Below are positions 14,638-23,315 of a stretch of 39,406 bases of DNA, piece by piece (the first letter of the stretch is position 1; each line of letters opens with the position of its first letter). The stretch spans positions 1 through 39,406 of the forward strand of contig JAGKVE010000012.1 in assembly GCA_021152555.1 (NCBI GenBank), written 5' to 3'. The notes beneath the pieces are model-generated. The model worked only from the letters and a program-made list of their open reading frames with translations, was not told the origin of the DNA and searched no databases. This DNA comes from Bacteroidia bacterium (GTDB taxonomy: Bacteria > Bacteroidota > Bacteroidia > Bacteroidales > Paludibacteraceae). The position numbers and the translations under genes were made by a program.

Positions 14638-16677
14638 ATGAAAAAGTTTTTCCTTTACTTACTCTTAGTGCCGGCAATGCTGGTACAAGCACAGACGCAG
14701 ATTAGTATTGATCAATTCATTCAGAATGCGGATCCGAATACTACCTATCGTCTTCGCGGCGTCGTATCGAATATTACCAGTACGAAGTATGGTAATTTTG
14801 ATCTGACGGATGACTCTGGTAAGATACTGGTGTATGGCTTGAAAACAGCAGACGGTCAATCGAAACAATTTGCTACTCTTGGCGTAGAGGAGGGTGATAC
14901 GCTGACCTTGGATGGCAAGTATAAATTGTATAATAATACTAAGCATGAGGTAGATCCAGCGCAATATGTATCGCATGTAAAGCCTGCAGAAACGTGGGAG
15001 CCTGTACCCATCAGCATTAGTGAGTTTATCTCGCGCAATGACAGTAAACGCTATATCCTGACCGGCGTTGTGACCGACATCACAAACGCAGCGTACGGTA
15101 ACTTGTATATAGAGGATGAGACTGCCAGTATCTTGGTGTGGGGCATTACCAATTTTAGCAGTTATGATATAGCAGTCAATGATACCTTGACCATTTCCGG
15201 TATTTATCAATTATATAGTGGCCAACATGAAGTTTCGGGTGCTCAATATATCCGTAGTGTGCGCCCGGAGGTGACACCGGTAGATCCGCCAGTTGATGAA
15301 GGCGTGGATGTCCTTACCGTTATCAATAACGGTGGATGGAATGCACTGATCGGACAGACGGTTACTTTTACGAATCCTTTTTATGTCATTGAAGTGAATA
15401 CCGGTAACTGGGATTCACTGCTTATCTCCCCTGAGCGTTTGCAAATAGCAGACGAGATAGCCGCACAGTTACATAACGGAGATTCAACGGCTTATAAAGC
15501 GATAGAAGCGCGTAATAATACTCTCAAGATTGGTTTGAAAAGTTCGACGACTTATTTCAAATCTGATTCGATTCGTTGCGGTGCTATTGTCCCGTCTTTA
15601 CACGCTACTGTAGTGGGGGAACGTTCACTTCGTTTGAACGAGAAATTAGTATTGGAGAATAACGTAGGACCTACCATACCTCCGGCCATGCCGACCGCTT
15701 CGCTTGTCGTTTGTGGAACCAATATTGAAAACTATTTCAGTTCGTATGGAAGTGGGTCAAATGGTGCGCAGACGGAAGAGCAGTTTATTGCACAGACCGC
15801 AAAGATAGCTGGTGCGCTTATCAATATCAACGCCGATATATACGCGATTTGCGAAATAGAGTGTAACATGACAGCTCCTGCAGCATTGGTAGCAAAAATG
15901 AATGAGCTCGCAGGCTCTGATGCATTCGCTTTTGTGGACAACGGATTGGAAGATGCGTCAAATCAAGCTTCGGTTGGTTTTATTTATCGCAAAAGCAAAG
16001 TTGCTTTGACTGACAAACCGGCGTATTTCCCCTATTCAACATCCTATATGACATGGTATCGACGTTTAATTATTCGCGAGTTTATGGAGATTAGTTCGGG
16101 GGAGAAGTTCGCGGTGAGTGTCAATCACTTCAAATCTAAGGTTTCTTCTTGGCAGACAACACAGAATTATAATGTTAGTAATTTGGTTAACGGTTTGGAT
16201 CACATAGTCAATAATGATGTGTTTGCTACAGATCGTATTCTTATCTTAGGTGACTTCAATAGTTATACGCACGAGAAGACCGACCAGACGGTTATATCTG
16301 CAGGGTATCAGGATGTTTTGCCGCATTCTAATCCATTGACAGATTACTCCTATGTATACAAGGGTGAAACGGGCTATCTGGATCGCGCGTTTGCATCAAA
16401 TGATTTAGTGGAATACATTGTAGATGTGCAACCCTATCACCTGAATACCGATGCCTCCAAACGTCTTGGATATAGTTATACAGTAGATTCCAAATATGCA
16501 CTCTATCGCTATGCCGACCATGATCCTATTTTAGTAGGATTGCAGTTTGACAAGACAGTAACAACTACTGAGAACCTGACGATAGAGCCGAATGCACAAA
16601 AAATACTCCGCCACGGACAATTGATCATCATCCGCGGCGGAGAGGCCTTTACCGTTACCGGTCAGCGGCTGAACTAA
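14638..16677 (+). CDS. Secreted OB-fold plus endonuclease/exonuclease/phosphatase-family protein
   Basis: 679 residues from ATG 14638, chosen because it opens a clean signal peptide (MKKFFLYLLLVPAMLVQAQ). Two similar OB-fold-like modules follow (YRLRGVVSNITSTKYGNFDL and YILTGVVTDITNAAYGNLYI, about residues 35-100 and 125-190), then a linker domain. An EEP domain starts near residue 355 (VVCGTNIENYF; ICEIECN; SVNHFKSK; ILGDFNSY; DHDPILVGL), consistent with extracellular nuclease or phosphoesterase activity. The protein ends with the short tail GQLIIIRGGEAFTVTGQ shared with both pectate lyases. It converges on, and overlaps by 4 bp, the pectate lyase gene. Confidence 0.8.
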   Translation: MKKFFLYLLLVPAMLVQAQTQISIDQFIQNADPNTTYRLRGVVSNITSTKYGNFDLTDDSGKILVYGLKTADGQSKQFATLGVEEGDTLTLDGKYKLYNNTKHEVDPAQYVSHVKPAETWEPVPISISEFISRNDSKRYILTGVVTDITNAAYGNLYIEDETASILVWGITNFSSYDIAVNDTLTISGIYQLYSGQHEVSGAQYIRSVRPEVTPVDPPVDEGVDVLTVINNGGWNALIGQTVTFTNPFYVIEVNTGNWDSLLISPERLQIADEIAAQLHNGDSTAYKAIEARNNTLKIGLKSSTTYFKSDSIRCGAIVPSLHATVVGERSLRLNEKLVLENNVGPTIPPAMPTASLVVCGTNIENYFSSYGSGSNGAQTEEQFIAQTAKIAGALININADIYAICEIECNMTAPAALVAKMNELAGSDAFAFVDNGLEDASNQASVGFIYRKSKVALTDKPAYFPYSTSYMTWYRRLIIREFMEISSGEKFAVSVNHFKSKVSSWQTTQNYNVSNLVNGLDHIVNNDVFATDRILILGDFNSYTHEKTDQTVISAGYQDVLPHSNPLTDYSYVYKGETGYLDRAFASNDLVEYIVDVQPYHLNTDASKRLGYSYTVDSKYALYRYADHDPILVGLQFDKTVTTTENLTIEPNAQKILRHGQLIIIRGGEAFTVTGQRLN

Positions 16678-18305
16678 TCGACCTGCCGACCTGTTAAGTC
16701 GTACGTCTTATTGTCGCGAAGGATGAGCAATCGTCCTTCGCGAATTATTTTTACTACGGCTGTTTTAGGAACTACCGGGCTGATGCTCTCTGTGAGTTCG
16801 TTGCCCTCAATCTGAAAACACACATTACTGATGCGTGTACCAGTTCCTGCAGAACGCTGAATAGTAAACGATTTAGCGTTTGCAGGGGCAGTTAGTTGAA
16901 CCATCTCTTTGTTTGCGCTCTGGATGGTATATTGGGTGTTTGACGCATTCCCCCAATGATAAGCGATAGTGTTTTTCGTCTCCGCCCAATTCGGAATAGT
17001 GACATCAAACTCAACGGCTTTGATCGTGGTCTGGTACGCCGAGAAATCGAAAGTGATGTAGTCCGCATTGCCGCCAAGGTTTAGGTAGCCCTGGTCCCAA
17101 GTACTCTTGGACATATTGGCTGTGACGGATAATTGTGCGAAATCCGCGGGAATACCTCCGTTGGCGACTGATGGTTCTTCACCCAAACTGAGATCCACAC
17201 AGCAGTTGCCGCTGACAACTGCAGTTCCTCCTTGCTCTCCTCCTTGTTCTCCGCCCGGATTCTCGCTCCCGCTGTCGCAGGAAGAGGAAACTTCTGCATT
17301 CTCGGTCACTGTCAGTGTCGCCCCTGCGCCGCAAGATGAATCGGTTACAACCGTTTTCGCCTCTGCTGCCGTCAGTTTGTCGTAGCTATAACTCGGAGCT
17401 GATACACTGCCTGCATTTGAAAGAGAATTACCGGAGCAGTTGACAAACTTGCAGTAATTTTTTCCCTCTGTTCCTTTGTATTCCTTCCAGTTCTTTTTGT
17501 TGGTGTTAGCTTTGCCGGCAAATGTGCAACCCTCAAAATAGCATGAACTATATTCTGGGCATACATAGTAATTGGAGACAGATGAATTCCAATAGCAGTT
17601 GATGAAGTGGAGAAGCGAATTGCGGCAACGCGTCATGCGTTCCACGCATCCTTCGTCCCACCAGCAAAAACCATACGTAATATTATACGTCCCGTCCGAC
17701 GGCTTGTCTGAAACGGAGGAACCGATAAGGTTTGTATATCGATGGTCGTCTGATCCACCGGAACCGCCTGCTTTTGGTGCTTTGAGGTAACGGAAACGGC
17801 ACCAGGTGACGCTGATGTTGTCGCTCTTGCCTTTGATGTCGAAGTTGCCGTCACAGCCGTCCTGAAAATCACAGTGGTCAACCCAAACATTCTTCGCTCC
17901 GTCTAATGTGAGCAAATCCTTTCCGTCACAGTCATACGCTCCAGGCCCCTCAAAGGTGATATTGCGCAATATGATATTGCTGCCTTTCAGGTATAGAATG
18001 CCGGATTTATCTTTGGTCTGGCTTTTGGATATGAGTCGTTTCCCCGGCAATGCCATAATAGTTATATTACTGGCATCTGTACTAATCTGGTCACTGATGG
18101 TGATGTCCTGAGTGATAAGTACCACTTTCCCGCTTTTGAGAGCACTTTTGAACTCCGATTCGCTCTTCACTTTGGTCACACTCGCATTCCCTCCGCCCGT
18201 AGCACTCGCACCGTAGCCCCATGCGGAACTCGCGCAGTAGTTTACCGCTACTGCATTGACAATGCCGCATACAGCAGCAAGGAACAGTATATACAATCGT
18301 TTCAT
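16674..18305 (-). CDS. Secreted polysaccharide lyase family 1 (pectate lyase) with C-terminal tail
   Basis: 543 residues; signal peptide MKRLYILFLAAVCGIVNAVA. The PL1 parallel beta-helix occupies about residues 20-340: VWVDHCDFQDGCDGNFDIKG, ISVTWCRFRYLK, DDHRYTNLIGSS, TYGFCWWDEGCVERMTRCR are the diagnostic calcium-binding and substrate-facing segments. A Gly/Glu-rich linker (GSENPGGEQGGEQGG) leads to a beta-sandwich-like module (about 370-505) of unknown type. The end is REGRLLILRDNKTYDLTG-, the candidate T9SS tail. Its ATG overlaps the stop of the upstream paralogue by one base (TAATG), so the two are translationally coupled. Confidence 0.88.
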   Translation of the reverse strand: MKRLYILFLAAVCGIVNAVAVNYCASSAWGYGASATGGGNASVTKVKSESEFKSALKSGKVVLITQDITISDQISTDASNITIMALPGKRLISKSQTKDKSGILYLKGSNIILRNITFEGPGAYDCDGKDLLTLDGAKNVWVDHCDFQDGCDGNFDIKGKSDNISVTWCRFRYLKAPKAGGSGGSDDHRYTNLIGSSVSDKPSDGTYNITYGFCWWDEGCVERMTRCRNSLLHFINCYWNSSVSNYYVCPEYSSCYFEGCTFAGKANTNKKNWKEYKGTEGKNYCKFVNCSGNSLSNAGSVSAPSYSYDKLTAAEAKTVVTDSSCGAGATLTVTENAEVSSSCDSGSENPGGEQGGEQGGTAVVSGNCCVDLSLGEEPSVANGGIPADFAQLSVTANMSKSTWDQGYLNLGGNADYITFDFSAYQTTIKAVEFDVTIPNWAETKNTIAYHWGNASNTQYTIQSANKEMVQLTAPANAKSFTIQRSAGTGTRISNVCFQIEGNELTESISPVVPKTAVVKIIREGRLLILRDNKTYDLTGRQVD

Positions 18306-20182
18306 TATTTCACTAAATTTCCATATATGTCGTAAACTCGATTTCCTCGGATAATCAATATCTGTCCATCTTGGAGAACCTTCTTGCTGCTCAATCGCTG
18401 CGTTTCACTTTGCGTTTCCTCAACGCCTGTCGCAGTGTCGTATTTGACATTGATGGCGTATAGGTTGATACCGCTCTGCGCGCTGCCCATATAAATGGTA
18501 GTTGAACCTCCTGTATAGTTATACGAAACTTTAGAGAGGGTTTCACCGGCTGTCATGGTAGTCAATTGGGGGCCTCCATAACTGTCTTGATAGACATTCA
18601 AAGTCCGAATTTCAACAGGGTTTGTCTTGCCGCTAATAAGATATACTTCAATTGTACATGCACCTGTAACGGAAAAATATAAGTGACGAGAGGTGGCTTT
18701 CCCGCTTCCTCCTGTTTTAAGACGATGAGTGAAATGATGTCCGTCAATGTCTTTTACGCTGCCATCGACTATCATTGTTGCGTCAGATTTTGCCACAAGA
18801 GTCAATCCATTAATTGTTGTTGTGGTATTAATAGTATCTAAACTATTAAAATCACTCGTTGAGAAATTCCATGTAAGGTCACTTCCTTCGCCTTCTTGTT
18901 GTTCTGTGAAGTGTGCATAGTATGTCGCATCGCAGGAAACAACGGTCTCGTTGCTTATTTTTGTTCCTCCGCTGATTTCGGTATACCAGCCATCGAAAGT
19001 GAAACCGCTTTTCGTAGCCGTGGGCAGGGTTCCTATTTTCTTGCCGCTTTCTATCTCTGTTGTGGCAGTTGTGCATGTTCCGCCATTTTTCGTTGCGTCC
19101 CATGTGATGGTATAGAGTGTCGGGGCATCTCCGTCGCAACTGCTGCTTACAGCTCCCTCTTTGGTCACTGTCAGCGTCGCCCCTGCGCCGCATGTGTTGT
19201 TTGTTACATATTCTTTGGCATCTGCAGCACTGAGTTGGTCATAAGTGTAACTCGGCGCACTCACATTCCCGGAATTCGATGGCAAATCACCGGTACTGTT
19301 AACGAACTTGCAGTAACTATTATAGCCGGTTGAAGTAAATGGTTGCCATACCGTACCATTTCCTTCAAAAGTACAACCCTCAAAATAACAATAGGCATTC
19401 TCCGGACCAACATAATAGTCGGCCACAGAGGAGTTCCAGTAGCAATTCAAAAAATGTAACTCTGCATTCCGACAGCGCGTCATGCGTTGTTTGCATCCTT
19501 CGTCCCACCAGCAGTACCCGTATGTGATATTAAACCAACTATCGATAGGTTTGTTGTCAATTCCCGAGCCAACGAGGTTGGAAAAACGGTGGTCGTCGCT
19601 ATCGCCGCCTTCTCCGTGCGGAATAGGATCAATAAAATAGCGGAAACGACACCAGGTTACTGTGATATTGTCGGTAGTGTAGGAACTGTTTTTTGTTTGT
19701 TTTATATCGAAGTTACCGTCCATACCGTCTTGAAAATCGCAGTGATCAATCCATATGTTACTTACACCTTCCAAACTCAAATTGTCGAAGCCGTTACAAT
19801 CATAGGCTCCGGGACCCTTGAAAGTGAGATTTCTCAAAATAATGTTGCTACTGCTGCCTTTGATGATTAAAATACCGGAATCATCTTTATAGCGCTTGTT
19901 TGAATACAACGTCTTTCCTGGCAATGCCATCAATGTCAAGTTACTTACTTCGACACTCAATCGGTGTGTAATCTCGATGTCTTCGGTAATAATCACCACT
20001 TTCGGATCTGTACCGCTGAGTGCATTTTTCAACTCGCTTTCACTTGTTACCAAAGTTGGACTCGCTGTTCCGCCGCCGGTCACACTTGTACCTGCGTAAC
20101 CCCAGGAGGAACTTGCACAATAATTAACTGCACTCAACTGGGTAGTTGCAATAAGCGCTAAAAGGAGAAAAAGCTTTTTCAT
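18305..20182 (-). CDS. Secreted PL1 pectate lyase with InlB/Flg_new-type repeat and C-terminal tail
   Basis: About 625 residues from ATG 20182, giving the signal peptide MKKLFLLLALIATTQLSA. The PL1 domain (about 20-345) has IWIDHCDFQDGMDGNFDIKQ, ITVTWCRFRYF, DDHRFSNLVGSG and TYGYCWWDEGCKQRMTRCR. It is followed by a Listeria-Bacteroides repeat (ITWDATKNGG...GFTFDGWYTEISGG...YYAHFTE) and a carbohydrate-binding-like beta-sandwich (about 430-590). The C-terminus is DGQILIIRGNRVYDIYG-. A tandem paralogue of the downstream gene, differing by this extra module. First gene of a two-gene operon; promoter at 20236-20267. Confidence 0.88.
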   Translation of the reverse strand: MKKLFLLLALIATTQLSAVNYCASSSWGYAGTSVTGGGTASPTLVTSESELKNALSGTDPKVVIITEDIEITHRLSVEVSNLTLMALPGKTLYSNKRYKDDSGILIIKGSSSNIILRNLTFKGPGAYDCNGFDNLSLEGVSNIWIDHCDFQDGMDGNFDIKQTKNSSYTTDNITVTWCRFRYFIDPIPHGEGGDSDDHRFSNLVGSGIDNKPIDSWFNITYGYCWWDEGCKQRMTRCRNAELHFLNCYWNSSVADYYVGPENAYCYFEGCTFEGNGTVWQPFTSTGYNSYCKFVNSTGDLPSNSGNVSAPSYTYDQLSAADAKEYVTNNTCGAGATLTVTKEGAVSSSCDGDAPTLYTITWDATKNGGTCTTATTEIESGKKIGTLPTATKSGFTFDGWYTEISGGTKISNETVVSCDATYYAHFTEQQEGEGSDLTWNFSTSDFNSLDTINTTTTINGLTLVAKSDATMIVDGSVKDIDGHHFTHRLKTGGSGKATSRHLYFSVTGACTIEVYLISGKTNPVEIRTLNVYQDSYGGPQLTTMTAGETLSKVSYNYTGGSTTIYMGSAQSGINLYAINVKYDTATGVEETQSETQRLSSKKVLQDGQILIIRGNRVYDIYGNLVK

Positions 20183-20235
20183 ATTTGTACCTTGATTAGA
20201 ATTTTCGTTAATATTTGTTTCTAACAAATAACGCA

Positions 20236-20267
20236 CAAAAGTACAAAAAAAAATATTCTGCTCCAAA
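20236..20267 (-). promoter_or_regulatory. Promoter of the pectate lyase pair
   Basis: On the minus strand TTTG (20267-20264), a 20-nt spacer and TACTTTTG (20243-20236). The leader to ATG 20182 is about 50 nt. Confidence 0.75.
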
Positions 20268-20319
20268 TTTTTGAGGCAGAATACACATTATTCGTCAATT
20301 ATTCCCCTTTTTTATGATT

Positions 20320-20742
20320 TTACTCCCATTGTGACAGTTTGTCAAGAGCCTTGTTCTCTTTGGCGGTCATTTGCTCCTTGGTCTCCGGCGTCTTATCCCC
20401 TTGCCCGGTGAGGTGCAGCACGCCGTGAATAATAATCCTACGTAACTCATCCTCAAACGTCGTTCCTACCATCTCAGCATTCGAACGCACAGTATCTAAT
20501 GAAATAAAAATATCGCCGTTCAGCGTCGTACCCGTCGAGTAATCGAAGGTAATGACATCGGTATAATAGTCGTGCCCGAGAAATTCACGGTTTACTGCCA
20601 ACTCGCGCTCGTCGGAACAGAAAATGTAATTGATATTTCCCACGCTGAAACCATAATCCGCTGCCACAGCCTTTATCCAGCGGTTCAGCTGCCGTTCATC
20701 TATCTCCGGCATCTCAATACTATCGTTACTATATCGTATCAT
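20320..20742 (-). CDS. ybeY: Endoribonuclease YbeY (rRNA maturation factor)
   Basis: 140 residues; zinc-dependent single-strand endoribonuclease for 16S rRNA 3'-end processing and ribosome quality control. YYTDVITFDYS and the metal site IIIHGVLHLTGQGD are diagnostic. The third metal ligand of the usual HGxLHLxGYDH is shifted (GQGDKTPE), a variation seen in Bacteroidota. No clear promoter is visible directly upstream; the 11-bp-period repeat begins 28 nt upstream. Confidence 0.92.
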   Translation of the reverse strand: MIRYSNDSIEMPEIDERQLNRWIKAVAADYGFSVGNINYIFCSDERELAVNREFLGHDYYTDVITFDYSTGTTLNGDIFISLDTVRSNAEMVGTTFEDELRRIIIHGVLHLTGQGDKTPETKEQMTAKENKALDKLSQWE

Positions 20743-20769
20743 CTTGCTTTTTAGCTATTTACACCACAA

Positions 20770-20945
20770 CTCCATCATAACTTCGCCACAGCTCCATCAT
20801 AACTTCGCCATAACTCCACCATAAATACAACCCGCTCACGCCACATTCTTGACCCGCTCACGCCACATTCTTGACCCGATTACGACCCAATTACGACTCA
20901 ATACCATAGGATAACCATAACATACCCATAAGATACCCATAACAT
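20770..20945. repeat. Sixteen-unit 11-bp periodic repeat between ybeY and the SpmA/B gene
   Basis: The sequence can be cut into 11-mers without losing register: CTCCATCATAA, CTTCGCCACAG, CTCCATCATAA, CTTCGCCATAA, CTCCACCATAA, then a shift in content to TCACGCCACAT, TCTTGACCCGC, TCACGCCACAT, TCTTGACCCGA, TTACGACCCAA, TTACGACTCAA, TACCATAGGAT, AACCATAACAT, ACCCATAAGAT, ACCCATAACAT. Three sub-blocks differ in unit sequence but keep the 11-bp step. Confidence 0.85.
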
Positions 20946-20978
20946 AAAAGCCCTTTTTTGCGATTTTTATGCTCGCAC

Positions 20979-21003
20979 TATATATATACTACGTATATAT
21001 ATA
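20979..21003. repeat. AT inverted repeat (TATATATATA arms)
   Basis: Two TATATATATA arms (20979-20988 and 20994-21003) flank CTACG. It lies downstream of the SpmA/B stop codon and could form a cruciform or weak hairpin; no T-tract follows on the minus strand, so it is not an obvious terminator. Confidence 0.6.
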
Positions 21004-21026
21004 CTTTTTGATGTTTTTCTTTCTTT

Positions 21027-22259
21027 TTAACCAAAGAAAATAGGTGCAATCGCAAAAGCGGCAATCACGCCTGCTAAATCTGCCAGTAGACAACATGCCA
21101 CTGCATGGCGTGTGTCTTTTATATTGACCGAACCAAAATAGACAGCAAGTACATAAAACGTAGTGTCTGTAGTGCCCTGTAGAATGCAGCATAGCCGCCC
21201 TACGAGAGAATCTGCTCCATGAGTGGTCATCGCTTCAAGCATCAAACCTCTTGCGCCACTTCCGCTAAGCGGCTTCATCAGTGCGGTAGGCACAGCGCCT
21301 GCAAGGTCGGGGTTTATTCCGCATGTTGAGAAACACCATGCGATGCCATGTTCCAACAAATCCATTGCTCCGCATGCACGGAACATTCCTACTGCAACGA
21401 GAATTGCTATCAAATAAGGAATAATACCGACTGCCGTTTGAAAGCCGCCTTTGGCACCGTCAATAAAAGCATCATACACATTGATTTTCCGAATGGAAGC
21501 CTGCAGTATGAACCAACAAATCACACCCAATAACAGGATTGCTGCAATTGCAGCTGATACAACTGACAACGCATGTGGAGAAAGGAGTGTCGCGCCCCAA
21601 ACGAGCAAACCGACAAGCGCTGTCAGACAAATGAGAGTTCCTAATACAACTGGGTCTTTTAGCCTGATTTTCTGCGCAATACAAACGCAAATTAGTCCGA
21701 CAAGCGTAGCAACGTACGTGGCAATCAGTATCGGTAAAAATACGTCTGCAGGGTTGGCGGCTCCGAGCTGGGCTCGGTATGCCATGATGGTTGTCGGTAT
21801 GAGGGTCAGACCGGACGCACCTAACACAACGAACATTATCATTGCATTCGATGCCTTGGATTTATCACTGTTCAGTTCCTGTAATTCACCCATTGCTTTG
21901 AGACCCATCGGAGTCGCGGCATTGTCAAGACCAAGCATGTTGGCAGCGATATTCATAAGCATCGTGCCGAAAACAGGATGACCTTTGGGAATCTCAGGAA
22001 ATATGCGCGAGAAAAATGGATTTATCGCCTTGCCGAGTGTGTTGACAGCGCCTGCCTTTTCTCCGATTTTCATGATGCCCATCCATAATGACAGAACACC
22101 GGTCAAACCAAGAGACAATTCAAAACCAGTCTTGGCATTGTCAAAAGTGGAATTAAGTATCGCGGAGAATATATCAACGTTCCCGAAGGCAATTGCTTGC
22201 ACCATGCCCATTAAAATTGCTATTAAAATGAGCGAAATCCAGATATAATTCAAAATCAT
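21027..22259 (-). CDS. Fused SpmA/SpmB-like nucleoside-recognition (Gate) membrane protein
   Basis: 410 residues, about ten hydrophobic segments. The N-terminal half resembles SpmA (LGLTGVLSLWMGIMKIGEKAG, HPVFGTMLMNIAANMLGLDNAATPMG) and the C-terminal half SpmB (AVGMFRACGAMDLLEHGI, ALMKPLSGSGARGLMLEAM, ILQGTTDTTFYVLAVYFG). Separate genes in Bacillus are tied to spore dehydration, but fusions are widespread in non-sporulating Bacteroidota, where the substrate is unknown; probably a transporter. ATG 22259 is 4 nt from the -7 TTTG, implying leaderless mRNA. Confidence 0.85.
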   Translation of the reverse strand: MILNYIWISLILIAILMGMVQAIAFGNVDIFSAILNSTFDNAKTGFELSLGLTGVLSLWMGIMKIGEKAGAVNTLGKAINPFFSRIFPEIPKGHPVFGTMLMNIAANMLGLDNAATPMGLKAMGELQELNSDKSKASNAMIMFVVLGASGLTLIPTTIMAYRAQLGAANPADVFLPILIATYVATLVGLICVCIAQKIRLKDPVVLGTLICLTALVGLLVWGATLLSPHALSVVSAAIAAILLLGVICWFILQASIRKINVYDAFIDGAKGGFQTAVGIIPYLIAILVAVGMFRACGAMDLLEHGIAWCFSTCGINPDLAGAVPTALMKPLSGSGARGLMLEAMTTHGADSLVGRLCCILQGTTDTTFYVLAVYFGSVNIKDTRHAVACCLLADLAGVIAAFAIAPIFFG

Positions 22260-22263
22260 GCTG

Positions 22264-22311
22264 CAAAATTACATTTTTTTTTGCACATGTGCAAATTTTT
22301 TAGTATTTTTG
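22264..22311. promoter_or_regulatory. Symmetrical bidirectional promoter (SpmA/B / methyltransferase)
   Basis: TTTGCACATGTGCAAA (22280-22295) is a perfect 16-bp palindrome. Plus: TTTG 22280-22283, 20-nt spacer, TATTTTTG 22304-22311. Minus: TTTG 22295-22292, 20-nt spacer, TAATTTTG 22271-22264. Confidence 0.85.
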
Positions 22312-22355
22312 CGCCATAAATGACAAAATGTGATTGACAAAGGCGCAATTTAGCC

Positions 22356-23168
22356 ATGCGAAAGGAACAATTTCATAGTATCTGGGCGTATGCAAAACAT
22401 CTGTTTTCAGCGTGGAATACGTCCGGCGAAGGGATTCATTCGCCCTATTTGTTTGAATTGGTCCGGTTTGTCTTGAAAGACGAGAATGCATACTATTGTT
22501 TCGCTGATATTGAGCGGCGTCGCCAACTCCTACTGCATTGTGCAGATGAACTGGACGTCCTTGATTTTGGCTCGCAAGGGGCGCCTGAAGGGATGCATAT
22601 AACGCGCAGGGTATGTGACATTGCAAAACACCACCTGGAAAGCCCGAAAGTAGCACAAACACTGTTCCGCATAATCAATTTTATTGTCGGGCATGAAAAA
22701 CGTCCGCTCGAAATACTCGAATTAGGCACATCGCTTGGTGTCACAACGTCATATTTGGCAATGGCAAATACAAAAAACCATGTCATGACAATGGAAGGCA
22801 GCGGAGAAGTGCTTAAAATAGCAAAAGGTGTATGGAGAGCGCTGAAAATTGAAAACATTGAATGGCAAGAAGGTGCAATCGACAACACATTGTATAAATG
22901 CGCGCGCGAGAAATTGGACTTTGTGTATTTGGATGCCAATCATACGTTTGATGCAACAATGCGATATACGGATTTCTTGCTGCCACGTATGAGTGAGAAA
23001 GGTGTCGTCGCTATCGACGATATTCATTATTCGCAGGAAATGGAGAGGGCTTGGGAGCATTTGAAACAAGACAAGCGGGTTACGACAAGCATGGATTTGT
23101 ATCACATTGGACTGCTGTTCGTGGATAAACATTACTTGAAAAGACATTACAGGATCTATTTAGGATAA
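22356..23168 (+). CDS. Class I SAM-dependent methyltransferase (O-methyltransferase-like)
   Basis: 270 residues. The SAM-binding motif I is ILELGTSLGVTTSYLA (about residues 128-143); acidic motif II is VMTMEGSGEV; motif LDFVYLDANHTFDATMRYTDFLLP and the post-motif GVVAIDDIHYSQEM match the Methyltransf_24/3 group, which often acts on small hydroxylated compounds. The N-terminal ~110 residues (SIWAYAKHLFSAWNTSGEGIHSPYLFELV) are the conserved Bacteroidota extension. The substrate cannot be deduced. Divergent from the SpmA/B gene across the palindromic promoter. The 147 bp after it (23169-23315) show nothing but the next promoter. Confidence 0.83.
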   Translation: MRKEQFHSIWAYAKHLFSAWNTSGEGIHSPYLFELVRFVLKDENAYYCFADIERRRQLLLHCADELDVLDFGSQGAPEGMHITRRVCDIAKHHLESPKVAQTLFRIINFIVGHEKRPLEILELGTSLGVTTSYLAMANTKNHVMTMEGSGEVLKIAKGVWRALKIENIEWQEGAIDNTLYKCAREKLDFVYLDANHTFDATMRYTDFLLPRMSEKGVVAIDDIHYSQEMERAWEHLKQDKRVTTSMDLYHIGLLFVDKHYLKRHYRIYLG

Positions 23169-23278
23169 GTATTCACGGAGGAAACTTCATAAAGAGTTTG
23201 TTGCTGAAGATACTGTGTCCCTCACGTACAGACTGAATAGTATGGGAATGCTTAAAAGCCTTTTTACCAAATAACTTT

Positions 23279-23312
23279 TTTGACTATTGATGAAAAATCC
23301 ATTTAATTTTTG
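23279..23312 (+). promoter_or_regulatory. Putative promoter of the cobalamin adenosyltransferase gene
   Basis: TTTG (23279-23282), 21-nt spacer, TAATTTTTG (23304-23312; one T longer than consensus). ATG 23316 follows after 3 nt, so the message would be leaderless. No cobalamin riboswitch is visible. Confidence 0.45.
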
Positions 23313-23315
23313 AAT

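Noticed and set aside
20770..20945. CRISPR array
   Set aside because: Units are 11 bp with no unique spacers of 25-45 bp and no cas genes; it is a tandem periodic repeat.
20979..21003. Rho-independent terminator for the SpmA/B gene
   Set aside because: The stem is purely A/T and is not followed by a T-tract on the minus strand.
21027..22259. Evidence of sporulation (SpmA/SpmB)
   Set aside because: Fused SpmA/B-like proteins are common in non-sporulating Bacteroidota; no other sporulation gene is present.
23169..23315. Cobalamin riboswitch upstream of the adenosyltransferase
   Set aside because: The 147-bp gap has no B12-box or matching stem structure that I can see; only a promoter-like element at its end.
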